Shown here piece by piece: positions 27,182 to 35,393 of a stretch of DNA of 64,000 bases (position 1 is its first letter; every line of letters starts with the position of its first letter). The DNA lies in NCBI RefSeq assembly GCF_963677565.1, contig NZ_OY781981.1, positions 310,001 to 374,000 on the forward strand, in the 5' to 3' direction. The stretch is from an uncultured Draconibacterium sp. (lineage in GTDB: Bacteria > Bacteroidota > Bacteroidia > Bacteroidales > Prolixibacteraceae). A program made the translations under genes and the position numbers. The notes below the pieces were generated by a model. That model searched no databases and was not told where the DNA came from. It saw only the letters and a program-made list of their open reading frames with translations.

Positions 27182-30100
27182 GAGCTTGCTTTCTGCTGAA
27201 ATTTATTGATCAACTCCTGCAGTTTTCCATCCAACTCCTTATTCAGCTCGTCTTGTTTATAATTACGAGTTAGAATTACCATGTTTCTCAGGTGCGAAAT
27301 CTGGCGGTTCTGCTCACTTTGAACTGCTGAAGCAAAGTTATCCGGTAACGAAGCATAATAATCGAGCATAGCAAAGCAGTTATCGGCCATTATCCGTACT
27401 TTTTCATTTCCTTTTTCCACAGCTCCGGCTCTGTAATACTGGTCTGCCATCTGGAACGAACTGTAATCAAGCGGAATAATCTCGTTCGGGAAAAGCTCAA
27501 ACATTTTGTCGGCCACTTCAATGGCTTTTTCTTTTTCGCCATCAGCAACCAATGCCTGGGCCAAACGGGTAAACATGTAACGTGCCTGCATAATATCAAT
27601 CTGTTTGCGGTTGTACTCGTCCATATGAATATCCGGATCGTTTACATTTCCCCAAACAAATTTGTTCATTACGTTATCGTACAGAATATCGGTATCGATT
27701 CTTCCGGCGGTCACACCTTGTTTTGGTGTTTTAATGGGCACAAAACGATAGGCCAATCCTTCAAACTGCAGCCAGTCGAGGAAATGAATGTTCCCGGTAA
27801 ATACTAAACTGTGATCGATATAAATCGGTCGTTCCCAATTATTGGCAGCAATCATATTCAGTACCGCCATCTCACTTTTTGTGATCATATTACCGGTAAT
27901 CTTAAAGCTAACTCTGTCGGCAATCTTGTCAGCATCCTCCGGTTTTACTGTTCCAGTTTCAACAGCTTTTTGTTTATCAACAGTTATATGGAAATCACGC
28001 GATGGCAGATAATCGAGCATTGCTCCACTGGTTACCTGTACTTTGGTACGCACATCGTCGCTACCTAAAAATTCCATCGCTTCGCTTAATTCCACCGAGC
28101 CTTTAATCCGGTCCTGGAAAAGCACCGCATCCATCCGGCCCATGTAATACTTATCTTTTGTAAAACTGAAGGGCACCGGATCAGCCTCGTAAGTTTTATA
28201 CTGCTGCTGACTGATATACCAGTCCATTCCCAGGTAACTGATGTTTACAATTTTAATATCAGGACGCACACCTTCCACCTCTTGCACATACCACAGCGGG
28301 AAAGTATCGTTATCGCCATAGGTAAACAGGATAGCATTTGGCGCACACGACTCCAGATAATTTTTGGCGTAATCACGCGTCATATATTTTCCTGACCTGT
28401 CGTGATCGTCCCAGTTTTGCGATGCCAGCACGCCAGGCACTGCAACCAGCGAAATAACAGTTGCCAAAACAGCTCCGGGAGCTCCTTTCACTACCTTTTT
28501 CAGTCCGGAATAAATGCCAAGCACACCCAATCCAATCCAAATGGCAAAGGCATAAAACGAGCCTGCATAGGCATAATCACGTTCGCGCGGCTGATACGGA
28601 TATTGATTGAGGTAAACCACAATGGCAATTCCGGTTAATACAAACAGCAGCATGGTAACTGCAAAAGTTTCTTTGCCCTTTTTTCCCTGGTTATACTGAA
28701 AGAATATGCCCAGCAAACCTAACAGAAGCGGCAAGAAATAATATACGTTTCTGCTCGGATCGTTTTTCATCCACTCGGGCATAACATCGCGCGGCCCTGT
28801 TTTTGGTTCATCAATAAACGAAATACCACTTACCCAGTTACCGTTTTCAAAACTTCCGTGGCCTTGCAAATCGTTTTGCCGGCCAACAAAGTTCCACATA
28901 AAATATCGCATATACATGTGCCCCATCTGGTAACTAAAAAAGAAGCGCAGGTTTTCGCCAAAAGTTGGTTTTTGAAGCGTTTTCACTTCTCCACGCTCAC
29001 GAATTCGAACGGGCGTTCCTTTTATTTTTCCCCATTCTTTGTAGGCCTGCACATGGTTCGACTTATCGCTGTACATTCGCGGAAATACAGTTTCCATTTT
29101 AGGTTCATACACCGAACCTCCGGGCATGGTGCCTGTAATCTCGTATTTACCATCTACTCTGTTGTACTGCTCCTTCGGATCTTTAGTACCAATGCGTGGC
29201 GCATTATAGTAGGGGCCTTTTGCCAATGGTCGGTCGCCATATTGCTCACGATTCAGGTAGCGAACAAGTGCAAAAGCATTATCAGGACTGTTTTGATTCA
29301 TTGGCGGATTAGCCGAAGCACGAATAACAATCAATGCAAATGATGAGTAGCCGATAAGAATTACAATAATCATGGTTAGTGCATTGTTCCAAACCACCAT
29401 ATTTCTTTTTCGGGTATAATTGATTCCCCATACTGAACCTGCCGCCATCAGGGCTATCATAAATAATATTCCGGAATTAAACGGAAGTCCAAAGCCATTT
29501 ACAAAAATGCGGTCGAAAATGAATGCAATACGTGGTACGCCAGGTATAATCCCGTACTGAATACCCAGCAAAATACCCATTGATGCAGCCAATGCATAAA
29601 CTACACCTTTCCACGAAAATTCGTATTTTTTGAAGTAATAAACCAGTCCAATAGCAGGAATAGCCAACAGGTTAAGCAAGTGAACCCCGATTGACAATCC
29701 CATTAAATAAGCAATCAACACCAGCCAACGATTGGAATTTTTCTCGTGTGCCACCGTTTCCCATTTCAAAATAGCCCAGAATACCATTGCGGTGAATAAC
29801 GATGAAAGCGCATAAACTTCGCCTTCAACCGCCGAAAACCAAAATGAATCGGTAAATGTAAAAGCCAGTGCTCCAACCAAACCACTGCCCCACACTGCAA
29901 TTTGTTCGCCGGTGCTGAGTTCTTCCACGGGGAAAAGTTTTTTGGCAAGATGTACAATCGTCCAGTACAAAAACATAATGGTTGAGGCACTTGCAATGGC
30001 CGACAGCGAATTAACCATAACAGCTGCTTTCGTGGCATCGGGAGCGAAAAGTGTAAATATCCGCCCTAAAATCATAAAAGTAGGTGCGCCTGGCGGGTGT

Positions 30101-30246
30101 CCAACTTCCAGTTTAAATGCACTTGTAATAAACTCGCCACAATCCCACCAGCTAACAGTGGGTTCGAGCGTAGCAAAGTAAGTTATACAAGCTGCTATAA
30201 ATACAAGCCATCCAAGAATGTTATTGATTAATTTCGTGTGTTGCAT
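27178..30246 (-). CDS. DUF2723 family large membrane protein, GT-C glycosyltransferase-like
   Basis: This 1022-residue protein is a polytopic membrane protein with about 11-13 helices in its first 600 residues and a soluble C-terminal region of about 350 residues. The first loop contains EPTVSWWDCGEFI and GHPPGAPTF, the acidic and GHPPG motifs of DUF2723. Proteins of this family are GT-C-type enzymes; the human member TMEM260 is, as I recall, a protein O-mannosyltransferase. The C-terminal part has TPR-like helices (EKAIEVADKMFELFPNE). A role in glycosylating exported proteins or surface glycans is inferred. The gene is monocistronic between a convergent gene and tRNA-Gln. Confidence 0.88.
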   Translation of the reverse strand: MQHTKLINNILGWLVFIAACITYFATLEPTVSWWDCGEFITSAFKLEVGHPPGAPTFMILGRIFTLFAPDATKAAVMVNSLSAIASASTIMFLYWTIVHLAKKLFPVEELSTGEQIAVWGSGLVGALAFTFTDSFWFSAVEGEVYALSSLFTAMVFWAILKWETVAHEKNSNRWLVLIAYLMGLSIGVHLLNLLAIPAIGLVYYFKKYEFSWKGVVYALAASMGILLGIQYGIIPGVPRIAFIFDRIFVNGFGLPFNSGILFMIALMAAGSVWGINYTRKRNMVVWNNALTMIIVILIGYSSFALIVIRASANPPMNQNSPDNAFALVRYLNREQYGDRPLAKGPYYNAPRIGTKDPKEQYNRVDGKYEITGTMPGGSVYEPKMETVFPRMYSDKSNHVQAYKEWGKIKGTPVRIRERGEVKTLQKPTFGENLRFFFSYQMGHMYMRYFMWNFVGRQNDLQGHGSFENGNWVSGISFIDEPKTGPRDVMPEWMKNDPSRNVYYFLPLLLGLLGIFFQYNQGKKGKETFAVTMLLFVLTGIAIVVYLNQYPYQPRERDYAYAGSFYAFAIWIGLGVLGIYSGLKKVVKGAPGAVLATVISLVAVPGVLASQNWDDHDRSGKYMTRDYAKNYLESCAPNAILFTYGDNDTFPLWYVQEVEGVRPDIKIVNISYLGMDWYISQQQYKTYEADPVPFSFTKDKYYMGRMDAVLFQDRIKGSVELSEAMEFLGSDDVRTKVQVTSGAMLDYLPSRDFHITVDKQKAVETGTVKPEDADKIADRVSFKITGNMITKSEMAVLNMIAANNWERPIYIDHSLVFTGNIHFLDWLQFEGLAYRFVPIKTPKQGVTAGRIDTDILYDNVMNKFVWGNVNDPDIHMDEYNRKQIDIMQARYMFTRLAQALVADGEKEKAIEVADKMFELFPNEIIPLDYSSFQMADQYYRAGAVEKGNEKVRIMADNCFAMLDYYASLPDNFASAVQSEQNRQISHLRNMVILTRNYKQDELNKELDGKLQELINKFQQKASS

Positions 30247-30367
30247 GATCCGCTAATTTTTTGAACAAAGGCAAATATAAGCTTTTAAACAGGAATGCTG
30301 CGAACATAATTATCAAAATGCATTTTGATGTTTTTTTCGAAAGAGGTATTTTTTTTTTAGTCAGATA

Positions 30368-30396
30368 TTGCAGAATAAATTTTTTTTATACTTTTG
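30368..30396 (+). promoter_or_regulatory. Promoter of tRNA-Gln
   Basis: TTG at 30368-30370, an 18-bp spacer and TACTTTTG at 30389-30396. This is the same -7 octamer as the tRNA-Phe promoter. Confidence 0.6.
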
Positions 30397-30428
30397 CACC
30401 GTCTTTAACGAAAAGACACAATAAGGAC

Positions 30429-30501
30429 TGACCCGTGGTGTAATTGGCAACACGTCTGATTTTGGTTCAGAAGAGTCCAGGTTCGAGCCCTGGCGGGTCA
30501 A
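30429..30501 (+). tRNA. tRNA-Gln (anticodon TTG)
   Basis: A 73-nt cloverleaf with acceptor TGACCCG/CGGGTCA, anticodon loop ATTTTGGTT and T-arm GGTTCGAGCCC. CCA is not encoded. Its terminator follows at 30505. Confidence 0.95.
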
Positions 30502-30504
30502 CTG

Positions 30505-30530
30505 AAGGTCTGCAGAATACTGCAGACCTT
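30505..30530 (+). terminator. Intrinsic terminator of tRNA-Gln
   Basis: A perfect 10-bp stem (30505-30514 with 30521-30530), 6-nt loop, then TTTTCTTTTTAT reading from the end of the stem. Confidence 0.85.
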
Positions 30531-30798
30531 TTCTTTTTATAACACTTTTAACGAGGCTACAAACAATTGTAATGCGGGAATACAACTAGGCTGATTGACT
30601 ATTATTTATAGATTTCCCAGCTTACAAAAAGGTTCTAGAAAGAAGTTCCGCACTATATTCTAATACAAAAGCATAAGTTCCCACTGGCATCGCTAATTCC
30701 TTTTCAAATTCGAGGTACTAATGCTTACGTACTCGCGTACTACAACTTCAATAATTTCTTCATTATACAAAATTAAAACGGGTTAGCTGTTTACAAAT
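30531..30798. other. Gene-free leader of the MalT-like regulon cluster
   Basis: Between the tRNA-Gln terminator and the first composite operator I see no coding region and no strong structure. It marks the left edge of the cluster. Confidence 0.4.
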
Positions 30799-30855
30799 CA
30801 CCCGCAAATTCACCCGACAGGGTGTTAAAAGATGAAACATCTCGCTCTATTTTTG
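30799..30855 (+). promoter_or_regulatory. Composite operator-promoter, site 1 of 4
   Basis: CACCC (30799-30803), then CACCC-GACA-GGGTG (30811-30824), then 23 bp to TATTTTTG (30848-30855). The start codon at 30878 is 22 bp further. The half-site pitch (12 bp) and the 23-bp gap are the same at all four sites in the cluster. No TTTG lies at the -33 position, as expected for an activator-dependent promoter. Confidence 0.8.
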
Positions 30856-30877
30856 GTATGATTTAAAACAGATAAAA

Positions 30878-31735
30878 ATGAAGAAACAAAAAATACTTCT
30901 GGCAGGAGCTACCGGTTATTTAGGCAAATACATAGTAGCTGAGTTACAAAAACATAAATACCCAACCAGAATTGTAGTAAGAAACAAAAACAAGATCTTC
31001 GACAATCATGATTCATTGGAAGTACAAATCGCCGAAGTCACAAAACCAGAAACATTATCGGGAATTATGCAAAATGTTGATGTGGTAATTAGCACAGTTG
31101 GAATAACCAGACAAAAAGATGGGCTTACATACATGGATGTAGATTACAAGGCAAACCTGAATTTACTACAAGAAGCAAAAAAATCGGGTGTTCGAAAGTT
31201 CATTTATGTTTCGGCTTTTAATGCTGACAAATTAAACGATTTAAAAATGTGTAAAGCCAAGGAGAAATTTGTTAACAAACTCAAGGAGAGCAACATGAAC
31301 TTTTGTGTGATTCGCCCCAACGGATTTTTCTCAGACATAACTGAATTCCTGAAAATGGCTAAAAAGGGGAAAGCTGAACTCTTTGGAAAAGGAAAATTCA
31401 AGATGAATCCCATCCATGGAGAAGACCTTGCGGAAATCTGCGTTTTAGCAATAGAGTCGGAGTATAAAAAGATTGAAGTTGGCGGACCAGAAATATATAC
31501 ACATAACGAAATAGCAAAGTTAGCCTTTGATGCTGTAAATAAGAAAACGAGAATAGGTTATATACCAGAGCCGATTCGAAAAATGATACTCTGGTTTGCA
31601 CGCACCTTCACGTCTTCCAAAATCTATGGTCCCATAGAGTTTTTTCTTACAGTACTGGCAATGGACATGATAGCTCCTCAGTATGGGAAACATACTTTAT
31701 CCGAATATTTCAGCGAAATGAAATCAAAAATTTAG
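30878..31735 (+). CDS. Atypical SDR / NAD(P)H-binding protein (NmrA-like)
   Basis: This 285-residue protein begins with the nucleotide-binding loop LLAGATGYLGKYIV. It continues with an NmrA/atypical-SDR pattern (VDVVISTVGITRQ, YVSAFNAD, VIRPNGFFSDI), and lacks the classic YxxxK pair in its usual place. A hydrophobic C-terminal patch (KMILWFARTF) may contact a membrane or substrate. It is the first gene of an operon with 31741 and 32253, driven by composite operator site 1. It probably reduces or senses a small molecule with NADPH; the substrate is unknown. Confidence 0.85.
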   Translation: MKKQKILLAGATGYLGKYIVAELQKHKYPTRIVVRNKNKIFDNHDSLEVQIAEVTKPETLSGIMQNVDVVISTVGITRQKDGLTYMDVDYKANLNLLQEAKKSGVRKFIYVSAFNADKLNDLKMCKAKEKFVNKLKESNMNFCVIRPNGFFSDITEFLKMAKKGKAELFGKGKFKMNPIHGEDLAEICVLAIESEYKKIEVGGPEIYTHNEIAKLAFDAVNKKTRIGYIPEPIRKMILWFARTFTSSKIYGPIEFFLTVLAMDMIAPQYGKHTLSEYFSEMKSKI

Positions 31736-31740
31736 AGATC

Positions 31741-32244
31741 ATGTCACGAAAATTAAGAAAAAGTCCAGCGTATTGCCTGGTTATTTCATTAGTCCGTTTG
31801 GCTTTTGGGAAACTAAGGTTAAACAGTCAATACCTCAATAAAACGGTTTTAATGAAAGACAATAACAAATACAAGATATTTCGACACATAACAGTTAAGA
31901 CCAATCAGAATAATGCAGCAAATGCAGTACTTGTTGTAAGCTTCAAATTTGCCCGTTTAACACATAAAGCAAATAAAACAGCGTCAATTATTCCGATGTT
32001 GATAATTGCGGGATATCCGGGATTTGTAAAAAAGCTATATGCCGTTAATGCTGAAAACGGCTATTGGCAAGGTATGTATCAATGGAAATCGTCAAAATAT
32101 CTCGAAGAATATAAGAAGTCCTTCGTTTTCAAGATGATGAATAAACGAGCTATTTCAGGATCTATCAATTCCTTTGAAATAGAAAATGAGAACTTGTCAA
32201 ATTTCATTGGAAGATCCATAAAAAATGAACCAGAATACAACTAA
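31741..32244 (+). CDS. Hypothetical protein, possible dimeric alpha/beta-barrel (YdhR-like)
   Basis: This 167-residue protein starts 5 bp after the SDR stop. The N-terminal half has a short hydrophobic stretch (AYCLVISLVRLAFG). The second half contains GYPGFVKKLYAV, GYWQGMYQWKSSKYLEEYKK and a final strand, resembling dimeric alpha/beta-barrel monooxygenase-like proteins such as YdhR. That assignment is by eye. It is tightly coupled between two oxidoreductase genes, so it may belong to the same reaction series. Confidence 0.65.
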   Translation: MSRKLRKSPAYCLVISLVRLAFGKLRLNSQYLNKTVLMKDNNKYKIFRHITVKTNQNNAANAVLVVSFKFARLTHKANKTASIIPMLIIAGYPGFVKKLYAVNAENGYWQGMYQWKSSKYLEEYKKSFVFKMMNKRAISGSINSFEIENENLSNFIGRSIKNEPEYN

Positions 32245-32252
32245 AATTAATC

Positions 32253-33122
32253 ATGGAAAACATTATCGATCAATCACTTTGCAAAAAATGCGGAATATGC
32301 GCTGAAGTTTGTCCAAATAAAATTATCGGGCAAAACGGTAGCATCCATTTTAAAAACGAAAGAGAACATCTGTGCCTGCAATGCGGGCAATGTATGGCAG
32401 TTTGCCCAACAAAATCTATACAAATAAAAGGTCTGTCATATAATGATTTCCTTGAACTACGTAATGGTAAAAGCAATTATGAAAGCTTTATGGAAGTCTT
32501 GGCGGGCAGAAGGTCGGTAAGGAATTTTAAAAACCAACCAGTTCGTAATGAATTAGTTGATGAAATAGTAAATTCCGTTTCATATGCTCCTTTTGGCGCA
32601 GCACCTGAAAAAATGGAGATTAGCGTAATTAATAGCCGTGAAAAAATTGAATCAGTTTTACCTTTAATTTCAGATTTCTTTCTGGGACTTGAAAAAATGG
32701 TTGAAAATCCAATTTCATCCATATTCCTCAGATTAATTGCAGGTAAAGAAAATTTTCATACTGTAAAAAATCACATATACCCAATTGCAAAAGGAGGAAA
32801 TTATAATCTTGAGAATGGGGATGGGATTACAAGAGGTGCACCGTGTTTAATAACTATCCATGCATCCAAAAATGCCGAAGCTCATACCAATAACGGAGTA
32901 ATTTACGCAACCTACATGATGCTTGCAGCCCATGCAGTTGGGCTTGGAGCTACAATGATAGAGTGTATTATTCCTGCCATTAACAGAAATAATAAGTTAA
33001 AGCAGTTTTTTCAAATTCCCGAAAAGAACGAAGCGATAATGTCTATTATCGTTGGACATCCAAAATATCGATTTAAAAGAACAATAAAACGTAAAAAACA
33101 CAAAGTTCACAAAGTAGAATAA
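32253..33122 (+). CDS. Nitroreductase-family protein with N-terminal 2x[4Fe-4S] ferredoxin domain
   Basis: The first 60 residues hold two CxxCxxCxxxCP clusters (CKKCGICAEVCPNKI and CLQCGQCMAVCPTKSI), a bacterial-type ferredoxin. From about residue 85 a nitroreductase fold follows, starting at the FMN-contacting GRRSVRNFK and continuing with APFGAAPEKMEI and a GLGATMIECI dimer-region motif. The fusion passes electrons from ferredoxin to FMN to reduce an unknown acceptor. It is the third gene of the operon under composite site 1, 8 bp after the preceding gene. Confidence 0.9.
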   Translation: MENIIDQSLCKKCGICAEVCPNKIIGQNGSIHFKNEREHLCLQCGQCMAVCPTKSIQIKGLSYNDFLELRNGKSNYESFMEVLAGRRSVRNFKNQPVRNELVDEIVNSVSYAPFGAAPEKMEISVINSREKIESVLPLISDFFLGLEKMVENPISSIFLRLIAGKENFHTVKNHIYPIAKGGNYNLENGDGITRGAPCLITIHASKNAEAHTNNGVIYATYMMLAAHAVGLGATMIECIIPAINRNNKLKQFFQIPEKNEAIMSIIVGHPKYRFKRTIKRKKHKVHKVE

Positions 33123-33193
33123 TTCCTGTATTTTTTTCTGGCTATTCAATGCTAATGTTTGTCATTCCGGCATATTGGTTTCAGGTTAAAATT

Positions 33194-33250
33194 CACCCGT
33201 TGATTCACCTTCAAGGGTGATTTTCACTTTAGGATCATCCAGTAATTTTG
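33194..33250 (+). promoter_or_regulatory. Composite operator-promoter, site 2 of 4
   Basis: CACCC (33194-33198), then CACCT-TCAA-GGGTG (33206-33219), then 23 bp to TAATTTTG (33243-33250). The SDR start at 33291 is 40 bp downstream. The central CACCT/GGGTG pair differs from the other sites by one base. Confidence 0.8.
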
Positions 33251-33290
33251 ACATAGAGTAAACAATGAAATTACTGTACTGAAAAAAACC

Positions 33291-34175
33291 ATGAAAACAA
33301 TTAAAACAAATAGAAAACATCAGGTATTAATTACCGGAGCATCAACGGGTATTGGATATGCAAGTGCAATTTATCTCGACAAAATTGGATACCGGGTTTT
33401 TGCAGGAGTGAGGACAGAAAGTGACGCACAGAAGCTAAAAGAAAACGGCTCTGAAAACCTTAATCCGGTTCTTCTTGATGTTTGTAACCCTGAATCAATT
33501 AATACGACATGCGATCTTATTTCAAAACAATTGGGATCGGATACCTTTAGCCTTGTTAATAACGCGGGATTATCTTTAAATGGGCCGCTTGAAATCCTTC
33601 CGATGGATGATATCCGAAAACTTCTGAATGTGAATGTTCTCGGATTGCTATCGGTAATCCAAAAGTACTTACCGCTTATTCGAAAAAACAAAGGAAGGTT
33701 GGTAAATATCAGTTCTGGCCATGGTTTACTGGCTATCCCGGATAAAAGCGTTTATGCAGCTTCAAAATTTGCAGTCCAGGCGATCAGTGATTCTTTAAGG
33801 GTTGAACTAAAACCATTTGAAGTTTCAGTTTCGAATGTCATTGTTGGCAAAGTAAATACAAGCGTACTTGGAAAAATCGAAAATGACAGAAGGAAGATGT
33901 TGGAAGGAGCAAATCCTGAAGTTGTTCGAGAGTATACTCAACTTATTGAATATTTCGACAAGGAAGTAAAAAACATTCCGGGAATTGAAGCTTTAGAAGT
34001 GGCAAAAATAATTGGCGATGCGTTGAATAATCGAAAACCCAAAGCACAATACCTAATTGGTCCGGGAGCTAAAAAAATGAAAGTGCTGGCAGGTTTTCCC
34101 AGAAAAATGAGAGACAAAATGTTGTTTAATGCCATTTATAAAAATAAGAAGTGTAACAATTCTGCTGAGATGTAG
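33291..34175 (+). CDS. Classical SDR family oxidoreductase
   Basis: This 294-residue protein has the classical SDR set: cofactor loop TGASTGIGYASA, structural NNAG, catalytic Ser in NISSGHG and the YAASK pair (Tyr/Lys) near residue 160. It resembles hydroxysteroid or retinol dehydrogenase-like SDRs common in bacteria. It is transcribed alone from composite site 2. The presence of a classical and an atypical SDR in one regulon suggests sequential modification of a lipid-like or aromatic small molecule, which is inference. Confidence 0.92.
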   Translation: MKTIKTNRKHQVLITGASTGIGYASAIYLDKIGYRVFAGVRTESDAQKLKENGSENLNPVLLDVCNPESINTTCDLISKQLGSDTFSLVNNAGLSLNGPLEILPMDDIRKLLNVNVLGLLSVIQKYLPLIRKNKGRLVNISSGHGLLAIPDKSVYAASKFAVQAISDSLRVELKPFEVSVSNVIVGKVNTSVLGKIENDRRKMLEGANPEVVREYTQLIEYFDKEVKNIPGIEALEVAKIIGDALNNRKPKAQYLIGPGAKKMKVLAGFPRKMRDKMLFNAIYKNKKCNNSAEM

Positions 34176-34450
34176 TCTTAAATAAAAACCTTTTTTATAA
34201 TTTTAAACCGAAATAAAAATAAAGTGCTGGAGATACAACCCATACACTAAGAGTGGCTTGGGAACGGAAAAATCTAAATTACAAATAACACTTAAAGACA
34301 TCGAGCAGTAGTTTGATGTCACGAGATTTCAATTTATTTATTAATTGAAGGATTTGTTGTAATTAGATTTTAAAGGCCAAGTTTTATTTATCCACACACC
34401 CATTCCTATTGTAAATCGTATAACAAATACTTCGTGAAAACATCACGAAA

Positions 34451-35242
34451 ATGCTTATTAACAAAGAAATAAGAGAAGAGCTCAACACGCTTTTCTACAA
34501 ACTAAAATTACAAGACAAAAACGCCAACTCTTCGCTCGACAAACAAGTAAAAATAGAGCAGATTATTGGCTACCTGGAAATTATTCATGCTGAACTAAGA
34601 AAGACTTCAAAGAAACGTCAACTGGTTTTTGTTGACAGCGGTGCAGGCAACTGCTATTTAAGTTTTCTGGTCTACTATTTCTATCACCATATTGAAAAGC
34701 GTAATATCAGAATTCATTGCATCGATTACAATGAAAAGTTGATGAAACGGAGTGCAGAACTGGCAAAAGAGCTATGTTTTCAGGAGATTTATTTTCATGC
34801 CATGGATATTGTAGAATTTTCAACAGAAGAACCGATTGACATGGTTTACTCACTACATGCATGCGATACCGCAACCGACAAAACCATGTATTTAGGTATA
34901 AAAAACAAGGCAAAACTCATTTTGTCTGTTGCCTGTTGTCAACACTCCATCGACATGAAAGCCAAAACACTAAAAGCGGTAGTACGCTACAAAGCCTTCC
35001 GCGACAAAATGTTGATGATGATTTCTGACACTTTAAGAGCACTACTTTTAGAACAGAACGAATACAAGGTGGATATTTTTGATTTTGTGTCGTCGCGCTT
35101 CACCGACAAAAACAGCATGATAAGAGCAAAAAGAACGGAGTTCAAAAAGCAAATTGATGCTGAAGCTGAGTATATTAACTTAAGTAGTGAGTTTAAAATG
35201 AAACCATACCTGGAAGATCTTTTGTTCGAAACAGTATTTTGA
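34451..35242 (+). CDS. Class I SAM-dependent methyltransferase (Methyltransf_32 type)
   Basis: This 263-residue protein carries motif I VDSGAGNCYLSFLVYYF, the ribose-binding acidic HCIDYNEKL and a motif IV region YSLHACDTATDKTMY. SVACCQHSI comes near residue 157. This pattern matches the PF13679-type methyltransferases, some of which act on RNA or glutathione-like targets. The gene has no composite operator of its own and sits between site 2 and the regulator gene, so its link to the regulon is uncertain. Confidence 0.8.
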   Translation: MLINKEIREELNTLFYKLKLQDKNANSSLDKQVKIEQIIGYLEIIHAELRKTSKKRQLVFVDSGAGNCYLSFLVYYFYHHIEKRNIRIHCIDYNEKLMKRSAELAKELCFQEIYFHAMDIVEFSTEEPIDMVYSLHACDTATDKTMYLGIKNKAKLILSVACCQHSIDMKAKTLKAVVRYKAFRDKMLMMISDTLRALLLEQNEYKVDIFDFVSSRFTDKNSMIRAKRTEFKKQIDAEAEYINLSSEFKMKPYLEDLLFETVF

Positions 35243-35393
35243 ACAATGATTGACAGAAACAGATCGAAGATAACAAGTTGTGGCATTCTGACACGAATTG
35301 ACTTAAAAACAGTTGGAAATTAACTATCTTTAAGTCATTGAACTATAAAGGACTGAGAAATTCGTTCTGCCACACTTGTTTATCTCGTTACCA

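Noticed and set aside
29766..30038. Minus-strand frame within the DUF2723 gene
   Set aside because: It overlaps a strongly supported membrane-protein gene in another frame and has no independent start signal.
34235..34260. CACT-AAG-AGTG palindrome before the methyltransferase gene at 34451
   Set aside because: It differs from the composite operator in sequence and spacing, and no -7 box follows at 23 bp.
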